From the NCBI GenBank assembly GCA_017617355.1, contig JAFZWI010000023.1:20202-84201 (forward strand): a stretch of 64,000 nt of DNA. Direction: 5' to 3'. The notes below the pieces were generated by a model that saw only the letters and a program-made list of their open reading frames with translations, did not search any database and had not been told where the DNA came from. Origin of the DNA: Salinivirgaceae bacterium (GTDB taxonomy: Bacteria; Bacteroidota; Bacteroidia; Bacteroidales; SZUA-534). How positions within the stretch are numbered: position 1 is the stretch's first letter; every line of letters begins with the position of its first letter. The position numbers were made by a program, and so were the translations under genes. Shown piece after piece: positions 9,881 through 18,799 of this stretch.

Positions 9881-10936
9881 ATGGCACCTTATCGGCAGAA
9901 CGGACGCACATTGCTTGGCAGACATTTTTTGTTGGCCGCGTGTGTTATGATGTTTTCCGTTACGACTTGGGCGCAGTCTGGCAAAAAGGTCTTTCAGTTT
10001 GTCGAGTTGCCGACATCGGCGCGCATTGGAGCCTTGGGCGGTGTTCCGCAGGCCATTGCCGAAGCCGATTTGAATCTGGCGGCCGCCAATCCGGCGTTTT
10101 TGTCAGCTGAAACAGAAAACAAACTTGCCGTCAATTATGTCAATTATGTTGCCGGAATATCGGTGGCCGATGTGGCTTACAGTTTTCATACACCATTTGC
10201 GCCGGGCACGCTTGCTGCCGGATTGCAGTATCTGAACAGCGGCAAAAACACCCGATACGACGAATTTGGCAACACTGCCGGTAGCTTCTCGTCAAACGAG
10301 TGGGCCGTCCGCCTGTCATACTGCCAGCATTTCGATTCCTGCTTTTCGATAGGAGCCACTGTTAAGCCGGCTTTTTCGAGCCTTGGCGGCTATTTTTCAA
10401 TGGGTTTGCTTGCCGATGTGTCAGCTGCCTACAGATTCCGCAACGGCAACACCGCCGCATCAATTCTGTTGCGCAATTTTGGCGCGCAGATTGTTTCCTA
10501 CGACGGCAATTATGCCGACACTCCGTTTGAAATTCTGGCCTCGATAAGTCACCAACTTGAACACGCACCGTTCCGTATGTCGTTGGTTTTGCAACAAATG
10601 CAGAAATTCAACCTTAAACCGCAAAAAGCCAACATGCCCGATATGGATTCGGAAGTTGAAGACAACAGTAACAAACTTCCAGATTTTATCGATAACTGTC
10701 TACGCCATTGCGTTTTAGGTGTTGAATTATTCCCCGATAAATCCTTCAACGCTCGTGTGGGATTCAACTACAAACGGCGTCAGGAGCTGAAGTTGAGCAA
10801 TTCGCCAGGAATGGCCGGAGTGTCGCTTGGTTTCGGGCTACGGCTCAAACGGTTCAGCATTGAATATGCCAACGCTTGCTACACGCTTGGCGGCCGTTCA
10901 AACCTCTTCTCTCTGTTAATCAATTTGCCGAAATAA
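9881..10936 (+). CDS. porQ: Type IX secretion system protein PorQ
   Basis: The product has 351 residues with a late signal peptide (hydrophobic 16-31, then AQSG). The mature start 'FQFVELPTSARIGALGGVPQA' (shown in short: LPTSARIGALGG) is the typical opening of PorQ/PorV-type FadL-like barrels. Alternating strands and 'NPAFL' follow. PorQ is an outer-membrane T9SS protein of the PorU-PorV-PorQ-PorZ attachment/sortase complex. It is placed 3 bases after sprA, which supports the assignment. An ATG at 9881 is used. A later start would remove only the positively charged leader. PorV/LptO is the main alternative, but the length and the internal NLKPQKANMPDMDS loop fit PorQ better. Confidence 0.85.
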   Translation: MAPYRQNGRTLLGRHFLLAACVMMFSVTTWAQSGKKVFQFVELPTSARIGALGGVPQAIAEADLNLAAANPAFLSAETENKLAVNYVNYVAGISVADVAYSFHTPFAPGTLAAGLQYLNSGKNTRYDEFGNTAGSFSSNEWAVRLSYCQHFDSCFSIGATVKPAFSSLGGYFSMGLLADVSAAYRFRNGNTAASILLRNFGAQIVSYDGNYADTPFEILASISHQLEHAPFRMSLVLQQMQKFNLKPQKANMPDMDSEVEDNSNKLPDFIDNCLRHCVLGVELFPDKSFNARVGFNYKRRQELKLSNSPGMAGVSLGFGLRLKRFSIEYANACYTLGGRSNLFSLLINLPK

Positions 10937-10967
10937 CTCATCGTAATAAATTTTAAATCATACTAAT

Positions 10968-11315
10968 ATGAAAATAGCTATTCCAACTCGCGACGGCCAC
11001 GTTGATGACCATTTCGGACACTGCGCCGAATACACTATTTTTACAGTAGATAACAAACAGATAATCAGCAAAGAGACCTTGCCTTCGCCACAAGGTTGCG
11101 GATGCAAGAGCAATATTGCCAGCACATTACAGCAAATGGGCGTTACTATGATGCTGGCCGGAAACATTGGCAATGGAGCTATAGAGAAACTTAACGCTCA
11201 CAATATCAGAATAATACGTGGATGCTCAGGCGCTGTTGAAGATACCATTGCCGCCTTTATTGCCGGAAATCTCACCGACTCAGGCCTTACTTGCGCGCAT
11301 CATGAATGCCATTGA
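10968..11315 (+). CDS. NifX/NifB-type (dinitrogenase iron-molybdenum cofactor) domain protein
   Basis: The product is a 115-residue single-domain protein. The opening MKIAIPTRDGHVDDHFGHC with HFG is the hallmark of the NifX/NifY/C-terminal NifB family, which binds Fe-S or FeMo-cofactor precursors. Cysteine/histidine-rich stretches (GCGCKS around 45, GCSGAVED around 88, and a CAHHECH tail) suggest metal binding. No nif genes are nearby, so a nitrogenase role is unlikely. In anaerobes, stand-alone members are thought to handle iron-sulfur or other metal cofactors, but their role is unproven. It sits 31 bases after porQ and its stop lies 3 bases before the uvrC start, so it may be cotranscribed with uvrC. 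Confidence 0.85.
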   Translation: MKIAIPTRDGHVDDHFGHCAEYTIFTVDNKQIISKETLPSPQGCGCKSNIASTLQQMGVTMMLAGNIGNGAIEKLNAHNIRIIRGCSGAVEDTIAAFIAGNLTDSGLTCAHHECH

Positions 11316-11318
11316 TAA

Positions 11319-13133
11319 TTGGAAACAGAAGAACAACATATCGCCCGCCTAAAGGAATTGGTTGCCGTACTGCCAGAGAGCCCCGGCGTTTATCAGTATT
11401 TAGATAAAAACGGGACTATCATCTACGTGGGCAAGGCCAAACGACTGAAAAGGCGCGTATCGTCGTACTTCAACAAATACCAGGAACGGGCGAAAATCCG
11501 CGTTTTGGTCCGCAACATCAACGACATTAAGCACATTGTGGTTGATACCGAGCAAGACGCACTGTTGCTTGAGAACAACCTGATTAAGAAATATCAGCCA
11601 CGCTACAACTCGCTTCTGAAAGACGACAAGACCTATCCCTGGATTTGCATCAAAAACGAGCCGTTTCCGCGCATTTTCTCAACGCGCCATTTTGTCCGCG
11701 ACGGCTCAACCTATTTCGGCCCTTATACGTCAGGATTCGCCTTAAAAACGCTGTTAGAACTTATCCGGCAGCTTTATCCTATACGCACCTGCGCACTCAA
11801 CTTGAGCCGCGAGGCTGTTGAAAAAGGCAAATACAAAATCTGCCTCGAGCATCATATTGGCAACTGCCTTGGCCCTTGCGAGGGACGGCAGACAGAAGAG
11901 GATTACGCCGAAGCCGTGTCGAATATCAAAGAGATTTTGAAAGGCAACTCAAACGAGGTGATTGAGTTGCTGAAATCTAAAATGAACAATTTAAGTAAGG
12001 GTTATAAATTTGAAGAGGCTCAACAGATTAAAAATAAAATTGACAAGCTGTCGGAGTTCCAAAGCAAATCGACCATTGTCAGCCCGACAATCCATAATGT
12101 CGATGTCTTTTCGATTATCGATGATGACGATTGCGCCTATATCAATTTTATGAAAGTGGTGAACGGCGCCATTGTGCAGGTACACACTTTCGAGATGCAG
12201 AAACATATTGAGGAAGACAAGGAATCGACGCTTCTGTCGGTTATTCAGGAGGCTCGGGAGCGTTATCTGAGCACATCGCACGAGATAATTGTGCCTTTCG
12301 ACTTGGATTTTGAACTTGACAACATAACATTTACCATTCCGCAACGCGGCGACAAGAAGAAACTGCTTGAATTGAGCCAGCGTAACGCCCTGACTTACAA
12401 ACACGAAAAACTGAAACAACAGCTTAACCGCAACCCCGAAAAACGCACCGAGCGTATTATGGAGACAATGAAAAAAGATTTGCGGTTGAAAGAGTGTCCG
12501 GTACTGATTGAGGGCTTTGACAACTCTAACATTCAGGGAACCAATCCGGTAGCATCGTGCGTGGTGTTCCGCAACGGCAAACCCAGCAAGCGCGACTATC
12601 GCCATTTCAACATTAAAACCGTGGTGGGTGCCAACGACTTCGCTTCAATGGAGGAAATCATTTACCGTCGTTACAGCCGTCAGCTTGAGGAGGGCAACGA
12701 GTTGCCACAACTTATTTTGATTGACGGCGGCAAAGGCCAGTTGGGCGCGGCAGTCAACAGCCTGAGCCGGCTCGGCCTAATGGGAAAGATTTCGGTTATC
12801 GGCATTGCCAAGCGGCTCGAGGAACTCTACTACCCCGGCGACCCTGTGCCACTCTATCTTGACAAGAACAGTGAGACGCTGAAAGTGCTTCAAAACGTGC
12901 GAAACGAGTCACACCGTTTCGGCATAACCTTCCACCGCGACAAACGTTCAAAGGCTTTCCTTGTGTCGGAACTCGATTCGATAAAAGGCATAGGTGACAA
13001 GACAAAAGAGGCGTTGTTTAACGAGTTGAAGACCGTTGAGGCGATGCGAGAGGCTCCGTTTGAAGTTCTCGAAAAAATAGTCGGACACGCAAAGGCCGTG
13101 TTGGTTTTCAACCATTTTCACCCCAAAGCTTAG
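11319..13133 (+). CDS. uvrC: Excinuclease ABC subunit C
   Basis: The product has 604 residues, normal for UvrC. The domains in order are: GIY-YIG nuclease (about 16-95, LPESPGVYQYLDK and IIYVGKAKRLKRRV) for the 3' incision; UVR motif (about 205-240) for UvrB contact; RNase H-like endonuclease (about 390-530, IEGFDNSNIQGTNPVAS and LILIDGGKGQL) for the 5' incision; and a C-terminal helix-hairpin-helix pair (SIKGIGDKTKEALF). The start is a TTG three bases after the stop of the NifX-like gene. No in-frame ATG precedes the conserved GIY-YIG start, so TTG is the best choice. It acts in nucleotide excision repair with UvrA and UvrB, which are not in the window. Confidence 0.96.
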   Translation: METEEQHIARLKELVAVLPESPGVYQYLDKNGTIIYVGKAKRLKRRVSSYFNKYQERAKIRVLVRNINDIKHIVVDTEQDALLLENNLIKKYQPRYNSLLKDDKTYPWICIKNEPFPRIFSTRHFVRDGSTYFGPYTSGFALKTLLELIRQLYPIRTCALNLSREAVEKGKYKICLEHHIGNCLGPCEGRQTEEDYAEAVSNIKEILKGNSNEVIELLKSKMNNLSKGYKFEEAQQIKNKIDKLSEFQSKSTIVSPTIHNVDVFSIIDDDDCAYINFMKVVNGAIVQVHTFEMQKHIEEDKESTLLSVIQEARERYLSTSHEIIVPFDLDFELDNITFTIPQRGDKKKLLELSQRNALTYKHEKLKQQLNRNPEKRTERIMETMKKDLRLKECPVLIEGFDNSNIQGTNPVASCVVFRNGKPSKRDYRHFNIKTVVGANDFASMEEIIYRRYSRQLEEGNELPQLILIDGGKGQLGAAVNSLSRLGLMGKISVIGIAKRLEELYYPGDPVPLYLDKNSETLKVLQNVRNESHRFGITFHRDKRSKAFLVSELDSIKGIGDKTKEALFNELKTVEAMREAPFEVLEKIVGHAKAVLVFNHFHPKA

Positions 13134-13149
13134 AGCTTTTCCAACAACC

Positions 13150-13175
13150 GAAGGAATGTCCTTCAGCTTTATTTT
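13150..13175 (+). terminator. Terminator-like hairpin after uvrC
   Basis: GAAGGA (13150-13155) and TCCTTC (13159-13164) form a 6-bp stem with a 3-base loop, followed by a T-rich tail. It lies 17 bases after the uvrC stop. The stem is short, so it is a weak terminator at best. Confidence 0.4.
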
Positions 13176-13187
13176 GAACTTTTTCCG

Positions 13188-13217
13188 TTGTTCGTATTAT
13201 TACAATTTCTAATTTTG
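13188..13217 (+). promoter_or_regulatory. Promoter for ilvE
   Basis: TTG (13188-13190) is followed after 19 bases by TAATTTTG (13210-13217), matching both halves of the Bacteroidota sigma-ABfr promoter (TTTG, 19-21 bases, TAnnTTTG). The ilvE ATG lies 33 bases further on. Confidence 0.5.
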
Positions 13218-13250
13218 GTTGATTTTTTCAGAAGAACTAATATTTAAGTT

Positions 13251-14273
13251 ATGGAAAACATTGATTGGGCCAACATAGGATTTGGCTACAGAAAGACCGA
13301 CTACAATGTTCGTTGCTACTATCGCGACGGCAAATGGGGCGAAATTGAAGTTTGCTCCGAAGAAACAATCCCGATGCACATGGCTGCCACCTGCCTACAC
13401 TACGGACAGGAAGCCTTTGAAGGCTTGAAGGCATACCGTTGCCCTGATGGCAAAGTGCGAGTCTTCCGTTCTGACGAGAACGCAGCCCGTCTGCAATCGA
13501 CCTGCCGCGGCATTTTGATGCCCGAAATTTCAACAGAAAAATTCAATGAGATGATTGATATGGTGGTCCGCCTCAACGAGCGTTTCATTCCGCCTTACGA
13601 GACTGGCGCCACTCTCTATCTGCGTCCGCTGCTTGTCGGCACAAGCGCACAAGTGGGTGTTCATCCGGCATCGGAATATCTGTTCTTGATTTTTGCAACG
13701 CCGGTAGGTCCGTACTTCAAGGGCGGATTTGCTTGCAATCCATACGTGATTATCCGCGAGTTCGACCGTTCGGCTCCGCTCGGCACTGGTATCTACAAGG
13801 TTGGTGGTAACTACGCCGCCAGCTTGCGTGCCAACAAAATGGCTCACGACCTGGGCTATGCCTGCGAGTTCTATCTCGATGCAAAAGAGAAAAAATATAT
13901 GGATGAGTGCGGTGCCGCTAACTTCTTCGGTATCAAGAACAACACTTACGTGACACCGAAATCAAGTTCGATTCTGCCGTCAATCACCAACAAGAGCCTT
14001 ATGCAGCTTGCTGAGGACCTTGGAATGACGGTTGAGCGCCGCCAGATTCCTGAAGAGGAATTGGCAACATTCGAAGAGGCAGGAGCTTGCGGAACAGCAG
14101 CCGTTATCTCGCCAATCTCGAAGATTGACGACCTTGAGCAGAAAAAGACTTTCGTCTTCTCGAAGGACGGCAAACCCGGTCCGGTTTCGACGAAGCTCTA
14201 CAACTTGCTGCGCGGTATCCAATACGGTACCGAGCCTGACAAGCACAACTGGACTCGTGTGGTTATTGGATAA
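13251..14273 (+). CDS. ilvE: Branched-chain amino acid aminotransferase
   Basis: The product is a 340-residue fold-type IV PLP enzyme. Family marks are CLHYGQEAFEGLKAYR (about 46-61), the PLP-lysine segment IYKVGGNYAASL (Lys near residue 183), DECGAANFFGI (about 223) and EAGACGTAAVISPI (about 275). It catalyses the last step of Leu, Ile and Val synthesis, or the first step of their breakdown, using glutamate/2-oxoglutarate in the cytoplasm. It is a single-gene unit with its own promoter (13188-13217) and a terminator at 14317-14353. The length fits the short bacterial BCAT group. Confidence 0.95.
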   Translation: MENIDWANIGFGYRKTDYNVRCYYRDGKWGEIEVCSEETIPMHMAATCLHYGQEAFEGLKAYRCPDGKVRVFRSDENAARLQSTCRGILMPEISTEKFNEMIDMVVRLNERFIPPYETGATLYLRPLLVGTSAQVGVHPASEYLFLIFATPVGPYFKGGFACNPYVIIREFDRSAPLGTGIYKVGGNYAASLRANKMAHDLGYACEFYLDAKEKKYMDECGAANFFGIKNNTYVTPKSSSILPSITNKSLMQLAEDLGMTVERRQIPEEELATFEEAGACGTAAVISPISKIDDLEQKKTFVFSKDGKPGPVSTKLYNLLRGIQYGTEPDKHNWTRVVIG

Positions 14274-14316
14274 AATGTTGAATTATAACGAATAAACTTT
14301 TATAAGTATGATGATT

Positions 14317-14353
14317 AAAAACGCTTTGGAATGATTATTCTGGGGCGTTTTTT
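14317..14353 (+). terminator. Rho-independent terminator after ilvE
   Basis: AAAAACGC (14317-14324) pairs with GCGTTTTT (14345-14352). The inner stem is extended by G-U pairs and followed by T's, 43 bases after the ilvE stop. Confidence 0.75.
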
Positions 14354-14538
14354 GTAAAATATTATATAGAGCCAACGTGCTTGTTCTCAGTTAGATAAAA
14401 TCTGGTAAATTTTCGCTGCGAGAATATAGTACGAGAAGTTCACGTCTCCGGGCGTGAATTGTTTCGTCTTATTTGCAGCAAACGGTTTACCAGAGCCTTT
14501 CTAATTGAATAAGATTGATTCAATTCAGGCCTTTATTT

Positions 14539-14775
14539 ATGCCGCACATAGGAAGTTTGATAAAACAGGAGTTAGAGCGTCAGGAACGCCCAGCAAAGTG
14601 GCTTGCCAAAAGGCTTTGTTGCGACCGAACCAACATTTATAAGATTTTTCTGAAAGAAAGCATTGATGTTCAAATGCTTGTGCGGATATCGATTGCCTTG
14701 AAACACAATTTCCTAAAAGAATACGCTGATTTAACCGAAAAAGAAATCAGTGAATTATTAGCGACAAAAGAGTGA
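14539..14775 (+). CDS. Small XRE-like helix-turn-helix protein
   Basis: The product has 78 residues from the ATG at 14539. An in-frame TTG 24 bases upstream is less likely. IGSLIKQELERQERPAKWLAKRLCCDRTNIYKIF has the helix-turn-helix layout (recognition helix CDRTNIYKIF), and LVRISIALKHNFLKEY is the helix that packs after it. It probably binds DNA and has no other domain. It stands alone between the ilvE terminator and a lipoprotein gene, and its target is unknown. Small proteins of this type ('XRE family, helix-turn-helix') are common in Bacteroidales next to accessory genes. Confidence 0.7.
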   Translation: MPHIGSLIKQELERQERPAKWLAKRLCCDRTNIYKIFLKESIDVQMLVRISIALKHNFLKEYADLTEKEISELLATKE

Positions 14776-14850
14776 CAAACATTCACGGCTTTTGGTTGTA
14801 ATTCGGGCAGTTATGCGCCATTTTGTGAGTTGATTTTAAAACTTACAATT

Positions 14851-15318
14851 ATGTTCGGATTCAAAAACACTAAAATGTTTAAAAGTATCTGTTTGATACT
14901 TGCTTGTTCTATTTTGTTCTCGTCTTGTCACACTATAAGATATGTGTCATTACAAGATGAATATAATAACCAACTAAAAGATAAAAACTACGCTGAAATA
15001 GTAGAAATGCTTGGTCCTCCTGACAGAACTGCTCCTGACGGGAAGGGGGGAGAAATATTGATATATGAAATAAAAAGTCAACAAGGGTATTCTGCAAAAG
15101 GAAAATATACCAACACTATCAATCTCACAGAGACAAAAAAACAAACTAACATATTCCTTAATGAGGATAAGATTTGCTATAATGTTAAATCTGATGATGT
15201 CAGACCCGAAAAAGTATTCAGTGTTGGCAGAACAATCGGGTTGGTTGTCCCTGTGACAATAGGTGGAATTCTGATATTATTGTCAGCAGCTGCAGAAGAG
15301 TCAACTTCGAATTATTAA
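14851..15318 (+). CDS. Small lipoprotein with BamE/SmpA-like segment
   Basis: The product has 155 residues from the ATG at 14851. An ATG at 14875 (147 residues) is equally possible and gives a tighter signal peptide. A hydrophobic segment ends in the lipobox LFSSC, so the protein is probably lipidated at that Cys. The segment YAEIVEMLGPPDRTAPDGKGGEILIYE reads like the short helix-strand unit of BamE/SmpA-type outer-membrane lipoproteins (here given as EMLGPPD and ILIYE). A hydrophobic stretch (TIGLVVPVTIGGILILLSAA) near the C-terminus could be a membrane helix, which is odd for BamE. Function is unknown. Confidence 0.65.
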   Translation: MFGFKNTKMFKSICLILACSILFSSCHTIRYVSLQDEYNNQLKDKNYAEIVEMLGPPDRTAPDGKGGEILIYEIKSQQGYSAKGKYTNTINLTETKKQTNIFLNEDKICYNVKSDDVRPEKVFSVGRTIGLVVPVTIGGILILLSAAAEESTSNY

Positions 15319-15338
15319 TAGATTATTTGGCAATAAAC

Positions 15339-15370
15339 AAAAGCCCCGCATTCTCATTCGGGGCTTTTTT
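15339..15370. terminator. Bidirectional rho-independent terminator
   Basis: AAAAGCCCCG (15339-15348) and CGGGGCTTTT (15359-15368) form a perfect 10-bp stem with a 10-base loop. A runs on one side and T runs on the other let it end both the plus-strand lipoprotein gene and the minus-strand transporter gene. Confidence 0.9.
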
Positions 15371-15397
15371 ATGCGTTGTAAATATCGATTTATAGCT

Positions 15398-17062
15398 TTA
15401 CCACAATGCCAGTATCAGCGTCTGCGCCAGCACAATACGCAGGAACATGGCCAAAGGATAAACCGTTGAATAAGCCACCGACGGGCGGTCGTTTTCTGCT
15501 ATCATATTCGAATAGTAAAGTGCGGGCGGATTGGTATTGGTTCCCGAAATCATTCCCACAATTGTGAAGTAGTTCAAATGGAAAACTTTTCGGGCTATGC
15601 AACCGATAATCAGCACCGGAATCATTGTTATGAGCAATCCGTAGCCTACCCAAAGCAGACCGTCACCGTTAATAAGCGTGTCAAAGAAATGCTCGCCTGC
15701 CTCAAGCCCGACACAAGCAAGGAACAACGATATGCCTATCTCTCGGAGCATCAGATTGGCGCTTTGTGTTGTGTAGCACGTCAAGCCTATCTTATGTCCA
15801 AACGCACCCATTAAAAGTGACACGATAAGCGGACCGCCAGCCAACCCCAGCTTCGCCGGCTGCGGCATTCCTGGAAAAGCGATTGGGATATATCCGACAA
15901 TTATTCCCAAGAAAATTCCGGCAAAAATGGTGGAAAGATGCGGCTCGTTGAGGTGCTTAACCGAGTTGCCAAGGAATTTTTCGACAAGGCTGAGATTCTC
16001 CTCGCTGCCGACAATTTTAACCTTGTCGCCTATATGCAGAACCAAATCGGCAGTGGCCACAAGCTCAACACCCGAACGGAACACGCGCGTCACATTAACA
16101 TTGAACGACTTGCGCAGCTCAAGGTTTTGAAGGCTTTTTCCTTCGAGCCGTTTGTTGGTTATCAATATTTTACGCTGTTTCAGTTCTTCGGTCTGCGCGT
16201 TTAGCAAATCGTTTTGGATTTTCTCGCCGAACAGCTTGTCAAGCTCCGCCTCGCGTTGTTTGGGGGCTATAACGCGCACCAAATCGCCTTTCTCAAGAAC
16301 AGTGTCGCCGGTTGGCACAAACACATTGCCCAAATGGCTGATTCGCGCAAAAATCACCTCTTTGTTGAACAGACGCGATATCTCTTTCACCTGTTTTCCG
16401 ATGATTTCCTCATTCGAAATGCTGTAACTGCAACGGGCTGGCTCCTCGTTGCTTTTTCCAGCAACCGACTTCCGCTCATCGTCGTAATTGATTCTGAATA
16501 TGCATTTTATAAGAACAATGCTCAAAATAACGCCTATCACACCCATAGGATAAGCAACGGCGTAACCAAGCGATATTGAAGGCATGTCGCCTGTCGGATT
16601 CATCTGGTTGATAGCCTGTTGCGCGGCACCCAGGCCAGGAGTGTTGGTTACTGCGCCCTGCATCACTCCTATCAGCATTGTGAAATCGATATTACCTAAA
16701 AAGTAGAAAATCAGCAATGTAACAATTATGTTCAGAGTGATGCTGCCGACTGCCAAACCGTTAAGCAGCAATCCAGACTGTTTGAACGATGAGAAAAAGT
16801 TTGGACCAACCTGCAGACCGATGCTGAAGACAAACAGTATCAAGCCGAAATCTTTCATAAAATGCGAAATCGACGGATTGAGGGTGAATCCGAAATGCGA
16901 TACAATTATTCCGACAAAAAGCACGAATGTCGAGCCAAGCGATATTCCTTTGAATTTCAGTTTTCCAAGTATTGAGCCGACGGCCACTACAAAAGCGAAA
17001 ATCATTACTGTGCGCCCAACCGATTCGTTAAAAAGCAGCGATTCAAACCAATTCATATTCAT
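15398..17062 (-). CDS. YidE/AspT-family transporter with two RCK_C domains
   Basis: The product has 554 residues. About five membrane helices (residues 15-185) are followed by two cytoplasmic RCK_C/TrkA_C domains (about 205-370; NEEIIGKQVKEISRL, ARISHLGNVFVPTGDTVLEKGDLVRVIAP, LRKSFNVNVTRVFRSG, ADLVLHIGDKVKIVG), and then a second set of five to six helices. This duplicated membrane domain around RCK_C pairs is the AspT/YidE/YbjL plan (AAE transporter family). AspT is an aspartate:alanine antiporter. The substrate here cannot be read from sequence. It is divergent from a LysR regulator that may control it. The start is ATG at 17062, and a second ATG lies two codons in. Confidence 0.88.
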   Translation of the reverse strand: MNMNWFESLLFNESVGRTVMIFAFVVAVGSILGKLKFKGISLGSTFVLFVGIIVSHFGFTLNPSISHFMKDFGLILFVFSIGLQVGPNFFSSFKQSGLLLNGLAVGSITLNIIVTLLIFYFLGNIDFTMLIGVMQGAVTNTPGLGAAQQAINQMNPTGDMPSISLGYAVAYPMGVIGVILSIVLIKCIFRINYDDERKSVAGKSNEEPARCSYSISNEEIIGKQVKEISRLFNKEVIFARISHLGNVFVPTGDTVLEKGDLVRVIAPKQREAELDKLFGEKIQNDLLNAQTEELKQRKILITNKRLEGKSLQNLELRKSFNVNVTRVFRSGVELVATADLVLHIGDKVKIVGSEENLSLVEKFLGNSVKHLNEPHLSTIFAGIFLGIIVGYIPIAFPGMPQPAKLGLAGGPLIVSLLMGAFGHKIGLTCYTTQSANLMLREIGISLFLACVGLEAGEHFFDTLINGDGLLWVGYGLLITMIPVLIIGCIARKVFHLNYFTIVGMISGTNTNPPALYYSNMIAENDRPSVAYSTVYPLAMFLRIVLAQTLILALW

Positions 17063-17078
17063 TCATTTTTTTCGGCCG

Positions 17079-17104
17079 CAAAATTATTCAATATCTTACA
17101 TTTG
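17079..17104. promoter_or_regulatory. Divergent -7 boxes between the transporter and lysR genes
   Basis: On the minus strand, TAATTTTG (17086 to 17079) lies 17 bases before the transporter start. On the plus strand, TACATTTG (17097-17104) lies 49 bases before the LysR start. The two boxes are 10 bases apart, so a LysR dimer bound here could affect both genes. No clear -33 elements. Confidence 0.4.
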
Positions 17105-17152
17105 TGAAATTGAATGATTCTATAAGAACGATTAATAAAAACGATTGATATT

Positions 17153-18043
17153 ATGGAACTGCGACAACTTAAATATTTCGTGAAAACCGCTGAGACTCTG
17201 AATTTTACCGAAGCGGCCAAACTTTTGTTCATTACCCAGAGCACACTGTCGCAACAGATAAAACAGCTTGAAAATGAGTTGCAAACCTTACTGTTCGACC
17301 GCATCGGAAAAAAAATTTACCTGACCGAAGCCGGTACTGAGTTTCTGCCTTTCGCCAAAAAAACTATCGCCGACAGCGAGTTCGGCATCCAACGTCTGCG
17401 CGACTTGCAGAACATTCAAACCGGAGAGCTTCGCATAGGCGTTATTTTCACACTTAGTGATTTGATAACCAGCACTATAATCTCTTTCTCAAAAAAATAT
17501 CCGAACATCAAACTTGTTGTCATAAACAAACCAGTAAGCGAATTACTCGATTTGCTGAAAGAGAGGGAGTTAGACCTGATTTTGTCATACAAACCAGACA
17601 ACGAAGATAATCAGATTGAATATTACAGCCTGTTCGATTCAAATCTTTCCGTCATAGTCAATTATCGGCATCCACTTGTTGCACAACGCGAAGTTTCGCC
17701 GTCGCTTTTGAAACAGTTTCCGCTTGTGCTGCCGTCGGTTGGTTCACAAGCGCGCCTGATGATTGACCAGATTTTGAACAACCACCATGTAAGGCTCACG
17801 CCGCAAATTGAAATATCGAGCATGACTATAATGCTGAAACTGGTTGAAACCGGCCATTGGATTGCTGTTATGTCGGAAACGCTTATCCGCGGTCATGAAA
17901 CTCTGCGGGCCATACCGATAGCAGGAAAACAACATCAGATGCACCCGGCCGTAATTGTGCTGAAAGAAAGCTATCAAAAGCTTTCGGCCAAAGAATTTAT
18001 CAGGATTTTGTTCGAAAATCTCAATCCGAAAACCGAAAAATGA
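17153..18043 (+). CDS. LysR-family transcriptional regulator
   Basis: The product has 296 residues, the standard LysR length. The winged HTH lies at residues 1-60 (LKYFVKTAETLNFTEAAKLL with recognition helix TQSTLSQQIKQLE), followed by the linker helix and a periplasmic-binding-type effector domain (about 90-290; GELRIGVIF). LysR proteins commonly regulate the divergent gene, here the YidE/AspT-type transporter, in response to a small ligand. The gene runs convergently into thrH with an 18-base gap and no evident terminator. Confidence 0.93.
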   Translation: MELRQLKYFVKTAETLNFTEAAKLLFITQSTLSQQIKQLENELQTLLFDRIGKKIYLTEAGTEFLPFAKKTIADSEFGIQRLRDLQNIQTGELRIGVIFTLSDLITSTIISFSKKYPNIKLVVINKPVSELLDLLKERELDLILSYKPDNEDNQIEYYSLFDSNLSVIVNYRHPLVAQREVSPSLLKQFPLVLPSVGSQARLMIDQILNNHHVRLTPQIEISSMTIMLKLVETGHWIAVMSETLIRGHETLRAIPIAGKQHQMHPAVIVLKESYQKLSAKEFIRILFENLNPKTEK

Positions 18044-18061
18044 TGTTTATCACGCGGCAAG

Positions 18062-18667
18062 CTACTCGCAAACGTACTTTTCGATAATTGCTTTAAGCTC
18101 GCTAAGATTGCGTGCCACAGGGAACTGCGGATAGTCTTTAACCACATTGTCAGGCGGACAATACAAAATGCCGACATCGGCCGACTCTACCATTGGAATG
18201 TCGTTGTATGAGTCGCCAAACGCCAAAACCTTGTATTTCAAACTTTGGAAAGCTTCAACTGTTCTGCGTTTGGGGTCAGCCTGGCGCAGTTTGTAATCGA
18301 CAACCCGGCCTGTCGGGTCTATCTCAAGCGAATGGCAGAGCAAAAACGGATTTTCCAATTGCTCCATTAGCGGCTTTGCAAACTCAACAAAAGTGTCGGA
18401 AACTATGGCAAACCGTGTGACGCTACGGAGCCAGCGTGTAAACTCAAGAGCTCCTTCGAGCGGCTTCATTGTCGATATAACTTCCTGTATATCTTGTATT
18501 TTAAGGTTGTGTTCGTCAAGGATTTTCAACCTGTAACGCATCAGCTCATCGTAATCTTTAATGTCGCGCGTTGTAAGTTTTAACGCATCAATACCTGTTT
18601 TCTTGGCAAAATTAATCCACACCTCAGGCACAAACACACCTTCTAAATCAGCACATACAATCCACAT
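18062..18667 (-). CDS. thrH: ThrH, phosphoserine phosphatase / homoserine phosphotransferase
   Basis: The product is a 201-residue HAD-family enzyme. The nucleophile motif is C-A-D-L-E-G-V (Asp at residue 7) with the DLEG variant typical of ThrH. TGIDALKLTTRDIKDYD, SDTFVEFAKPLM (motif II), KRRTVEAF (motif III Lys) and FGDSYNDIPM (motif IV) follow. Agreement with Pseudomonas ThrH, as I remember it, extends over the full length. It can dephosphorylate phosphoserine and can transfer the phosphate to homoserine, linking Ser and Thr pathways. It is a monocistronic minus-strand gene with a good promoter immediately upstream. Confidence 0.92.
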   Translation of the reverse strand: MWIVCADLEGVFVPEVWINFAKKTGIDALKLTTRDIKDYDELMRYRLKILDEHNLKIQDIQEVISTMKPLEGALEFTRWLRSVTRFAIVSDTFVEFAKPLMEQLENPFLLCHSLEIDPTGRVVDYKLRQADPKRRTVEAFQSLKYKVLAFGDSYNDIPMVESADVGILYCPPDNVVKDYPQFPVARNLSELKAIIEKYVCE

Positions 18668-18692
18668 AGTTTTCCTTTTATGTTTGACACCA

Positions 18693-18722
18693 CAAAATTA
18701 CCTTTTGTTTTATATGTTCAAA
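18693..18722 (-). promoter_or_regulatory. Promoter for thrH
   Basis: On the minus strand, TTTG (18722-18719) is separated by 18 bases from TAATTTTG (18700-18693). Both match the Bacteroidota consensus, and the ATG follows 25 bases later. Confidence 0.55.
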
Positions 18723-18799
18723 ATAGTAATTGTTTTTATAATATAAAATAGATATATCTTATTGATTTATAGTGTTTTATATTATATTACATATATAAA

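Noticed and set aside
10968-11315. Part of a nitrogen-fixation cluster
   Set aside because: No other nif gene is near. The family also has non-nitrogenase members, so only the domain name is used.
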